A stretch of 29,967 bases of DNA, taken from positions 1 through 29,967 of the forward strand of contig DASZUI010000120.1 in the NCBI GenBank assembly GCA_035547675.1, read 5' to 3'. This DNA comes from DASZTU01 sp035547675 (GTDB lineage Bacteria; Pseudomonadota; Alphaproteobacteria; Rhizobiales; Devosiaceae). Shown here one piece after another: positions 23,826 through 29,967 of this stretch. Position 1 is the stretch's first letter; every line of letters begins with the position of its first letter. The position numbers were made by a program, and so were the translations under genes. The notes below the pieces were generated by a model. The model was not told the DNA's origin. It was given only the letters and a program-made list of their open reading frames with translations, and did not search any database.

Positions 23826-24500
23826 TCACTCCAGCACCTTGATCCGCATATTGCGGTAGCTCACCGGAAAGCCGTGGTCCTGCAGGTCGATACCGCCTTT
23901 GGGCGAGGCGCCGTAGGTGGGGGTGTGGGCGAACTTGCTCGCCGCGACGCGCCGCTTCCAGTCGGGTGAACCGAGTTCGTAGCTCAGCACTTGGACGCCG
24001 TTGAGCCAATGCTCGACATGGTTGCCGCGCGCGATGATGCGGGCGGAATTCCAGTCGCCGACGGGCTTCGTCATGTCCCGCGACGGGGCATAGATCGCGT
24101 AGGCGCTGGCGGCGCTGGTCAGCGGGTCCTTGCCGTCGCTGTGTCCGTGATTGTCGAGGATCTGGTATTCGAGGCCGCTGTCCGAGGGTGCCGCCTTCGG
24201 ATTTTCGATGACGCGATACATGACGCCGGAATTGCCGCCGGGCGAAATCTTCCAGTCGAAGTCGAGCTCGAAATCGGCGAAGCTCTCATTGCTGACGATG
24301 TCGCCGCCGCCCGGCGTGTGCATGATCGTGTCGCCCTCGATCCGCCAATTGGGCGGCGGCGGCGCCCCGGTAGCATAGGAGTGAAAGGCGGTGAGCGGGC
24401 GGAAGCCGTCATCGGCCAGCGCCGGGCCGGCGAGCACGGCGAGGCCCAGGGCGGGGCCGAAAAGCGCGCTCAAGGCGAAGGCGGGCAGGGCGTTCGGCAT
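23826..24500 (-). CDS. Secreted DUF1080 (3-keto-disaccharide hydrolase-like) protein
   Basis: A 224-residue protein with a signal peptide (MPNALPAFALSALFGPALG, cleavage near ALA at 29). One DUF1080 domain, a concanavalin-like beta-sandwich now linked to 3-keto-glycoside hydrolysis, covers the mature chain. Typical segments are WRIEGDTIMHTPGGGDIVSNESF, ELDFDWKISPGGNSGVMYRV, SGLEYQILDNHGH, GDWNSARIIARGNHVEHWLNG and GGIDLQDHGFPVSYRNMRIK. It is periplasmic or secreted. GGGAGG precedes ATG 24498-24500. It is alone on the minus strand inside the dcw cluster, exactly where murD is expected, so it is foreign to the cluster and may mark the rearrangement. A longer antisense frame reaching 25913 is not real beyond this start. 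Confidence 0.87.
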   Translation of the reverse strand: MPNALPAFALSALFGPALGLAVLAGPALADDGFRPLTAFHSYATGAPPPPNWRIEGDTIMHTPGGGDIVSNESFADFELDFDWKISPGGNSGVMYRVIENPKAAPSDSGLEYQILDNHGHSDGKDPLTSAASAYAIYAPSRDMTKPVGDWNSARIIARGNHVEHWLNGVQVLSYELGSPDWKRRVAASKFAHTPTYGASPKGGIDLQDHGFPVSYRNMRIKVLE

Positions 24501-24619
24501 GATTTCCTCCCTCCGATGCGCGGGTCTCGCACGCCGGCTTGTCAGAACGGCGGCGGACGGTCGGAAAATGGTAACCAACACGGCGCTAAACTCGATACCG
24601 AGTATTAAGTATCCGGGAG

Positions 24620-24637
24620 GCCGCCTCTGGAGGCGGC
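24620..24637 (+). promoter_or_regulatory. Hairpin covering the ftsW ribosome-binding site
   Basis: GCCGCCTC and GAGGCGGC pair perfectly around a TG loop, ending seven bases before ATG 24645. The GGAGG Shine-Dalgarno (24629-24633) lies in the 3' arm, so folding would hide it. Another GGGAGG just upstream (24615-24620) is partly outside the stem. Confidence 0.4.
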
Positions 24638-24644
24638 GCGAGCC

Positions 24645-25808
24645 ATGTTCGCACGCGACAGGAAGACGCCGATCGCCGAATGGTGGTGGACGGTGGACCG
24701 GGAATTGCTCGTGGCGCTGGTCCTGCTCATCGGCTGCGGCGTGGTGCTGAGCTTCGCGGCCAGCCCTTCGGTCGCCGAGCGGCTGCACCTGCCCTATTAC
24801 TATTTCATCATCCGCCAGTGCGGCTTCGCCATCCCCTCCATCCTGGTCATGGTGGGGGCCTCGCTGCTGACGCCCCGGCAGGCCCGCTTCGCCGCCCTGA
24901 TCACGCTCGTCGTCAGCATCGTCGCGCTCTGGGCGACGCTGAAATATGGCGCGGAGGTGAAGGGCGCGCGACGCTGGATCAGCATTGCCGGCCAATCCAT
25001 CCAGCCGTCCGAATTCGTCAAGCCGGCCTTCGCCGTCATCGGGGCGTGGCTCTTCTCCGAGTCCATGATGAAGAAGGGCATGCCGGGCAAGATCATCGCC
25101 ACCATCCTGCTGCTGCCGATCATCGGGGCGCTGGTGCTGCAGCCGGACGTGGGGCAGACCGCGCTGATGCTCTCCACCTGGGCGGCGCTGCTGTTCATGG
25201 CGGGGATTTCCTGGCTGCTGATCTTTGCCCTGCTCGCCGGCGGCGTGGCGCTCGGCTATGGCGCCTATCTGGCGTTCCCGCACGTCTCGAACCGCATCGA
25301 CAGCTTCCTCAACCCGGAGGGGGGCGGCAACACCTATCAGGTGGACAAGGCGCTGCATTCGCTGCTCGAGGGCGGCTGGTTCGGGCGAGGGCCGGGGGAA
25401 TCCATCGCCAAGAAGTTCATTCCGGACGCCCATGCCGATTATGTGTTCTCGGCGGCGGCGGGTGAATACGGGCTGCTCTTCTGTCTCGTGCTGGTGGGGC
25501 TGATCTGCTTCATCGTCGTTCGTGCGCTGCTCACGGCGCAGGCGCAGCCCAGCCTTTTCAACCGGCTCGCGGCCTCGACCGTCGCCATCCAATTTGGGCT
25601 GCAATCGGCCATTAATCTCTGCGTCAACCTCAACCTGATTCCCCCCAAGGGCATGACGCTTCCCTTCGTTTCCTATGGCGGCACCTCGATGATCGCCATC
25701 GCCTTCGGCATGGGCCTGATGCTGGCCCTGACCCGCACGAAGCCGGAGGCGCGCATGGCCTCGGGCCTGCCTGCCTATCGCTCCGCCGTCATGGCTCCCG
25801 CCGAATAG
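24645..25808 (+). CDS. ftsW: Septal peptidoglycan glycosyltransferase FtsW
   Basis: A 387-residue SEDS-family membrane protein with about ten helices. It polymerises lipid II at the septum with FtsI as its partner. Landmarks are VLSFAASPSVAERLHLPYYY, GARRWISIAGQSIQPSEFVKPA, LQPDVGQTALM, the large periplasmic loop with NTYQVDKALHSLLEGGWFGRGPGESIAKKFIPDAHADYVFSAAAGEYGL (only short pieces quoted here are diagnostic: YQVDKALHSL and DAHADYVFSA), and GMTLPFVSYGGTSM near the C-terminus. It is the first plus-strand gene after the antisense DUF1080 gene, so a promoter in 24501-24640 is likely. A hairpin overlaps its ribosome-binding site. murG follows ten bases downstream. Confidence 0.95.
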   Translation: MFARDRKTPIAEWWWTVDRELLVALVLLIGCGVVLSFAASPSVAERLHLPYYYFIIRQCGFAIPSILVMVGASLLTPRQARFAALITLVVSIVALWATLKYGAEVKGARRWISIAGQSIQPSEFVKPAFAVIGAWLFSESMMKKGMPGKIIATILLLPIIGALVLQPDVGQTALMLSTWAALLFMAGISWLLIFALLAGGVALGYGAYLAFPHVSNRIDSFLNPEGGGNTYQVDKALHSLLEGGWFGRGPGESIAKKFIPDAHADYVFSAAAGEYGLLFCLVLVGLICFIVVRALLTAQAQPSLFNRLAASTVAIQFGLQSAINLCVNLNLIPPKGMTLPFVSYGGTSMIAIAFGMGLMLALTRTKPEARMASGLPAYRSAVMAPAE

Positions 25809-25818
25809 GGCAATCCAC

Positions 25819-26937
25819 ATGAGCACTTTCGTGCTGATGGCCGGCGGCACCGGCGGCCATCTCTTCCCGGCGATGGCGCTGGCGCAGGAATTGCGCCGGC
25901 GCGGCCATGTCATCCATCTGATGACGGACGAGCGGGTGGCGAGCTATGGCGAGAATTTCCCGGCGCGCGAGACGCATATCGTGCCGGCGGCGACGCCCTC
26001 GATCCACAATCCGGTCAAATTCGTGGCGGCCGGGGCGACGATCCTCTGGGGCACCGGCATCGCCTGGGGCGTGCTCGGGCGGGTCCGGCCCGATGCGGTG
26101 GTCGGGTTCGGCGGCTATCCAACCTTTCCGCCCTTCCTCGCGGCGAAGCTGCGCGGCATTCCGGGCATATTGCACGATGCCAACGCCATTATCGGCCGGG
26201 CGAATCATGCGCTGGCCGGTCTTGCCGACGTGCTGGCGCTGAGTTTCGAGCAGACGGCGCGGACGGAGGGTTTCGAGGGCAAGATCGTGGTCACCGGCAA
26301 TCCGGTGCGCGACCGGGTGCGGGAGGTAGCGGCGCGGCCCTATCCGGTGCCGGGCCCCGATGGTGCGCTCAGGCTCCTGGTGTTCGGCGGCAGCCAGGGG
26401 GCGCGGGCCTTCGCGGAGCTGCTGCCGCCGGCCATTGCGCTGCTGCCGGCCGAGCTGCGGGCGCGGCTCAGGCTCACCCAGCAATGCCGCGCCGAGGACC
26501 TGGACCGGGTGGCGGAGAGCTACCGGCAGAGCAAGGTCAATGTCGAATTGGCGTCCTTCTTCAGCGATTTGCCGGAGCGCATGGCGGACAGCCATCTGAT
26601 CGTTTCGCGCTCGGGGGCGAGCACGGTCGCGGAGCTCTGCGTCATCGGCCGGCCGGCGTTGCTGATCCCGCTGCCGGGCTCGATCGATGCCGACCAGAAG
26701 AACAATGCGCTGGTGCTCGACCGGGCCGGCGGCGGCTGGATCGCGGAGCAGGCGAGCCTCACGCCGCAGGTGCTGGCCGGCCGATTGCAGGGCCTGCTCG
26801 CCGATCCGGCGGGGCTTGCGAGAGCGGCGGCAACCGCCAAGTCGCTGGGGCGGCCGGATGCCGTTGCGCTGCTCGCCGATTTGGCGGAAAAGCTCGCCTC
26901 GAAGCGAAACATGCGCCACAGGAGTGAACCAAAGTGA
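25819..26937 (+). CDS. murG: UDP-GlcNAc:lipid I N-acetylglucosaminyltransferase MurG
   Basis: A 372-residue GT-B glycosyltransferase at the inner face of the membrane, converting lipid I to lipid II. The N-domain glycine-rich loop GGTGGH is at 9-14, GFGGYPTFPPFLAAK and HDANAIIGRANHAL follow, the second loop GGSQGA is at 190-195, and the UDP-GlcNAc donor region reads VSRSGASTVAEL and then LPGSIDADQKNNAL. Family members usually have a histidine in that last motif (DxHQ); here it is aspartate followed by Q, a mild variant. It starts ten bases after ftsW, and its TGA overlaps the GTG start of murC. Confidence 0.95.
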   Translation: MSTFVLMAGGTGGHLFPAMALAQELRRRGHVIHLMTDERVASYGENFPARETHIVPAATPSIHNPVKFVAAGATILWGTGIAWGVLGRVRPDAVVGFGGYPTFPPFLAAKLRGIPGILHDANAIIGRANHALAGLADVLALSFEQTARTEGFEGKIVVTGNPVRDRVREVAARPYPVPGPDGALRLLVFGGSQGARAFAELLPPAIALLPAELRARLRLTQQCRAEDLDRVAESYRQSKVNVELASFFSDLPERMADSHLIVSRSGASTVAELCVIGRPALLIPLPGSIDADQKNNALVLDRAGGGWIAEQASLTPQVLAGRLQGLLADPAGLARAAATAKSLGRPDAVALLADLAEKLASKRNMRHRSEPK

Positions 26938-28355
26938 AGATGCCGCGCAATATCGGGCCGGTGCATTTCATCGGTATCGGCGGCATCGGCATGAGCGGCA
27001 TCGCCGAAATCCTGCACGACCAGAACTATACCGTGCGCGGTTCGGATTCGGCGCTCAACCCGAATGTGCAGCGGCTCAGGGACATGGGCATTCCCGTCGA
27101 GGTCGGGCAGAAGCCGGAGAACCTCAGGGACGCGGCGGTCGTCGTCGTGTCCTCGGCGATCAGGCGCGACAATCCCGAGCTGGTGGCGGCGCGGGCGCGC
27201 GGGCTGCCCATCGTGCGGCGGGCCGAGATGCTGGCCGAGATCATGCGCTTCAAGAACGCCATCGCCATCGGCGGCACGCATGGCAAGACGACCACGACGA
27301 CGCTGGTCGCGACGCTGCTGGACGCGGCCAATTTCGACCCGACCGTCATCAATGGCGGCATCATCAACGCCTATGGCACCAATGCGCGGCTCGGCGGCGG
27401 CGACTGGATGGTGGTGGAGGCGGACGAAAGCGACGGCACCTTCGTCAAGCTGCCGGCCGATGTGGTGATCGTCACCAATATCGATCCCGAGCATCTCGAC
27501 CATTACCGCAATTTCGATGCCGTGAAGCAGGCCTTCCATACCTTCGTGGAGAACGTGCCGTTCTACGGCTTCGCCGTGATGTGCATCGACCATCCGGTGG
27601 TGCAGGAAATGGTGGGGCAGGTGCGGGACCGGCGCGTCATCACCTATGGGCGCAATCCGCAGGCGGATGTGCGGCTCTGCGACCTCGAGATCGCGGAGGG
27701 GCAGAGCCATTTCTCGGTCGAAATCCGCGACCGCATCCGCATGACGCAGCTTCGGATCGACGGGCTGACCCTGCCGATGCCGGGCGAGCACAATGCGCTC
27801 AACGCCACGGCGGCCATCGCCGTGGCCGACCAATTGCACATTCCGGCCGAGGCGATCCGCAAGGGGCTCAAGGGGTTTTCGGGGGTCAAGCGGCGCTTCA
27901 CCAAAACGGGCACGGTGGGCGGCGTGACGGTGATCGACGATTACGGCCACCATCCGGTCGAGATCGCCTCCGTGCTCAGGGCGGCGCGGCAATCGACGCG
28001 GCGCGACGTCATCGCCGTGGTGCAGCCGCATCGCTATACGCGCCTGCACGACCTGTTCGACGATTTCTCGGTCGCTTTCAACGATGCCGATACGGTGATC
28101 GTCGCGCCGGTCTATGCGGCGGGCGAGCAGCCGATCCCGGGCGTGACGCATGACGAGCTGGTGGCGCGCATCCGCGCCCGCGGGCATCGCGACGCGCGGG
28201 TGGTCGACCGCCCGGAAATGCTGGCGCCGCTGCTCGCGAGCCGCGTGGAGGACGGCGATTATGTCGTCATGCTGGGCGCCGGCAATATCACGCAATGGGC
28301 CGCGGCGCTGCCGGCCGAGCTCGGCGCGCTGATGGGCAAGGAGGTCGAGGCATGA
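26934..28355 (+). CDS. murC: UDP-N-acetylmuramate--L-alanine ligase MurC
   Basis: A 473-residue Mur ligase adding L-Ala to UDP-MurNAc, the first amino-acid step of stem peptide synthesis. The N-terminal UDP-binding loop GIGGIGMSG is at 14-22, the ATP P-loop GGTHGKTT at 113-120, EADESDGTF and NIDPEHLDHY follow, and the C-domain has DDYGHHPVEI and PHRYTRL. The start is GTG 26934 (GTGAAGATG), overlapping the murG stop by four bases, with AGGAG nine bases ahead; ATG 26940 is two codons further in. The stop overlaps the murB start as ATGA. Confidence 0.96.
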   Translation: MKMPRNIGPVHFIGIGGIGMSGIAEILHDQNYTVRGSDSALNPNVQRLRDMGIPVEVGQKPENLRDAAVVVVSSAIRRDNPELVAARARGLPIVRRAEMLAEIMRFKNAIAIGGTHGKTTTTTLVATLLDAANFDPTVINGGIINAYGTNARLGGGDWMVVEADESDGTFVKLPADVVIVTNIDPEHLDHYRNFDAVKQAFHTFVENVPFYGFAVMCIDHPVVQEMVGQVRDRRVITYGRNPQADVRLCDLEIAEGQSHFSVEIRDRIRMTQLRIDGLTLPMPGEHNALNATAAIAVADQLHIPAEAIRKGLKGFSGVKRRFTKTGTVGGVTVIDDYGHHPVEIASVLRAARQSTRRDVIAVVQPHRYTRLHDLFDDFSVAFNDADTVIVAPVYAAGEQPIPGVTHDELVARIRARGHRDARVVDRPEMLAPLLASRVEDGDYVVMLGAGNITQWAAALPAELGALMGKEVEA

Positions 28356-29353
28356 CCACCGACACGATCGAAGCGCCGCTCTGGCCGGACCTGATCCCGG
28401 CGCTGCAACCCTGGATCGGCGAGGTGCGGGGCCGGCTCATAGCCAACCAGCCGCTCTCGGAGGTCACCTGGTTCCGGGTCGGCGGGCCGGCGCAGCTCTT
28501 CTTCCAGCCGGCCGACGAGGCCGACCTGGCTTTCTTCCTCAAGCACCTGCCGGCCGAAATCCGGGTGACGGTGATCGGGCTCGGCTCGAACCTGCTGGTC
28601 CGCGACGGCGGCATCGATGGCGTCGTCATCAAGCTCAGTGCCAAGGGGTTCGGCGCGATCGAGGTGCTGGAGGGGCACCGGCTCAGGGTCGGCGCGGCGC
28701 TGCCGGACGTGAAGGTTGCGACCGCGGCGGCGGAAGCCGGCATCGACGGGCTCAGCTTTTATCGCGGCATTCCGGGTGGCATCGGCGGGGCGCTTTACAT
28801 GAATGCCGGCTGCTATGGCAGCGAGACGCGGGAGCGCGTGGCGGAGCTTCGCGCGGTGCTCAGGTCGGGCGAGATCGTGACGCTCTCCAATGCCGATATG
28901 GGCTACCATTACCGCAAGTCGAACGGGCCACGCGGGGCGGTGTTCACTTCGGCCGTCTATCAGGGCGTGCCCGGCGAGCGCGAGGATATCCTCGCCCGCA
29001 TGCGCGAGATCACCGAAAAGCGCGAATCCAGCCAGCCGACGCGGGCGAGGACGGGCGGCTCGACCTTCAAGAACCCGGAAGGCCATTCGAGCTGGAAGCT
29101 GATCGACGAGGCCGGCTGCCGGGGCCTCACCATCGGCGGCGCGCAGATGAGCGAGCTGCACGCCAATTTCCTGCTCAATCTCGGCGATGCCGACGCCCAT
29201 GCCATCGAGACGCTGGGCGAGACGGTGCGCAACCGCGTGCGGGCCAAATCCGGCATCGAACTCAAGTGGGAAATCCGGCGGATGGGCCATTTCATCCCCG
29301 GACATGAGGTGCGGGAGTTTCTGGACGGCGAGGTGTTTACCGGGGCGGTGTGA
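28352..29353 (+). CDS. murB: UDP-N-acetylenolpyruvoylglucosamine reductase MurB
   Basis: A 333-residue FAD enzyme reducing UDP-GlcNAc-enolpyruvate to UDP-MurNAc with NADPH. The FAD-binding part shows TWFRVGGPAQLFFQP and VIGLGSNLLVRDGGIDG. Catalytic residues appear as R138 in SFYRGIPGGIGGALYMNAGCYG (first half quoted for R138) and S237 in TGGSTFKNP, the proton donor of the family. The organisation with the short loop fits type II MurB, usual in alphaproteobacteria. AGGAGG lies before ATG 28352, which overlaps the murC stop. The ddl-like gene follows after a 226-base repeat-filled gap rather than directly. Confidence 0.95.
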   Translation: MTTDTIEAPLWPDLIPALQPWIGEVRGRLIANQPLSEVTWFRVGGPAQLFFQPADEADLAFFLKHLPAEIRVTVIGLGSNLLVRDGGIDGVVIKLSAKGFGAIEVLEGHRLRVGAALPDVKVATAAAEAGIDGLSFYRGIPGGIGGALYMNAGCYGSETRERVAELRAVLRSGEIVTLSNADMGYHYRKSNGPRGAVFTSAVYQGVPGEREDILARMREITEKRESSQPTRARTGGSTFKNPEGHSSWKLIDEAGCRGLTIGGAQMSELHANFLLNLGDADAHAIETLGETVRNRVRAKSGIELKWEIRRMGHFIPGHEVREFLDGEVFTGAV

Positions 29354-29570
29354 GGCTGCTTAGGCCCTCACCCGGCGCTTCGCGCCACCCTCTCCCGCAA
29401 GCGGGCGAGGGGAGAAGAGGCGCTACGCATCAACGGTTTCTTCCCCTCTCCCGCGAGCGGGAGAGGGTGCCGGCAGGCGGGTGAGGGGGCGGAGCGAACA
29501 CGACCTCGTCCTGAGCTTGTCGAAGGACGGGCAGCGCGCGCTGCCCATGGTTCGAGGCTCCCTCCGGTGG
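29354..29570. repeat. Repeat cluster between murB and the ddl-like gene
   Basis: The first part is the CCCTCACCCGGCGCTTCGCG type of intergenic repeat with strong stems, notably CCCTCTCCCG / CGGGAGAGGG around a CGAG loop (29444-29467). It has an outer inverted pair CCCTCACCC / GGGTGAGGG. The second part (about 29501-29556) is the CCTGAGCTTGTCGAAGGAC, GGGCAGCGCGCG, CCATGGTTCGAGGCTC module found elsewhere in the window. It splits murB from the ddl-like gene. Confidence 0.8.
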
Positions 29571-29579
29571 AGATAGCTG

Positions 29580-29967
29580 ATGGGAAAGTCGGTCGCGCTC
29601 CTGGGTAACGAGCCACAATTGGAACTGGCGGACGTCTTGGCGGAGCGGGGCTACGCCGTCACCCAGATCACCCCCGCCGACCTCCCCGCCCAACTCACCG
29701 TCGACCGCCCCGACGTGGTCTTCAACGCCCTGACCTCGGCCGCGGGGCGCGACGGCAGCGTGCAGGGGTTCTGCGAACTCCTCGGCATCGCCTATACCCA
29801 TTCGGGCGTCCTCGCTTCGGCGCTGGCGGCGAACCGGCATCAGGCGAAGATCGTGCTGCGGGCGGCCGGGCTGCCGGTGACCGATCACCTCATCGTCGGG
29901 CGGGCCGAAGCGGCGCGGGTGCATCAGATGCAGCCGTCCTATGTGGTCAAGCCGGTGCCATCAGGCA
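29580..29967 (+). CDS. D-alanine--D-alanine ligase-like protein, divergent N-terminus (3' truncated)
   Basis: Runs off the window; 129 residues are visible. The segments RPDVVFNAL, GSVQGFCELLGIAYTHSGVLASALA, AKIVLRAAGLPV and YVVKPV (K124) place it with Ddl, and the position after murB is right for ddlB. Expected ligand residues are altered, however. The GGxSxE loop after the first strand is reduced to GNEPQ, the ALHG histidine is replaced (ALTS, T52), GEDG is GRDG, and the MDK lysine motif reads ANR (85-86). A full-length normal Ddl would keep these. It may be a paralog with changed specificity or a decaying gene. GGTGGAG lies before ATG 29580. Confidence 0.8.
   Translation, partial: MGKSVALLGNEPQLELADVLAERGYAVTQITPADLPAQLTVDRPDVVFNALTSAAGRDGSVQGFCELLGIAYTHSGVLASALAANRHQAKIVLRAAGLPVTDHLIVGRAEAARVHQMQPSYVVKPVPSG

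Noticed and set aside
24501..25913. Extension of the DUF1080 frame on the minus strand to give a 695-residue protein
   Set aside because: The signal peptide and ribosome-binding site place the start at 24500; the rest is antisense to ftsW.
26520..28295. 591-codon antisense open frame across murG and murC
   Set aside because: Both underlying Mur genes have intact motifs; the antisense product has no domain character.

Overview
The window looks like chromosomal DNA of a GC-rich alphaproteobacterium of the order Hyphomicrobiales, probably Devosia or a relative. This is inferred from overall gene similarity, from an ArsR-methyltransferase/metF pair, from a dcw (division and cell wall) cluster lying just downstream of rnpB, and from the style of the short dispersed repeats. 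No database search was possible.

Layout. 1-11.3 kb is a mixed accessory and housekeeping stretch. It holds the 3' end of a Cache-like sensor gene, a xylose-isomerase-like TIM-barrel enzyme, a small secreted protein, the ABC-F factor EttA, and a cupin gene divergent from a LysR regulator. Next come a compact restriction-modification pair (MT-A70-type adenine methyltransferase plus BglII-family endonuclease), a GST, a BON protein, a secreted ClpP-fold protein, a DUF423 membrane protein, a Tam-like methyltransferase, an alpha/beta hydrolase and a host-attachment-family protein. 11.6-16.5 kb carries a DUF2336 protein, an ArsR-methyltransferase regulator with a perfect 22-bp palindromic operator and overlapping metF, an Ala/Pro-rich anchored protein, and a TerB/J-domain protein. 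16.56-16.97 kb is the RNase P RNA. 17.6 kb to the end is the dcw cluster: rsmH-ftsL-ftsI-murE // mraY // ftsW-murG-murC-murB // ddl-like (cut by the window edge). It makes the lipid II precursor and the septal synthase and transpeptidase.

Two things stand out. First, the dcw cluster is broken at the positions where murF (between murE and mraY) and murD (between mraY and ftsW) normally lie. Both gaps hold dispersed repeats, and the second also holds an antisense DUF1080 gene. mraZ is also absent before rsmH, and the start of the ddl-like gene lacks several residues normally conserved in D-Ala-D-Ala ligases. Second, a family of dispersed repeats begins exactly at the base after the stop codon of four genes, and just past the end of rnpB, with a six-pair ATTC/ATCC-loop hairpin whose stem covaries between copies. 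This looks like a mobile or domesticated 3'-end element, possibly a transcription terminator.

No tRNA, rRNA, CRISPR array, prophage or transposase gene was seen.
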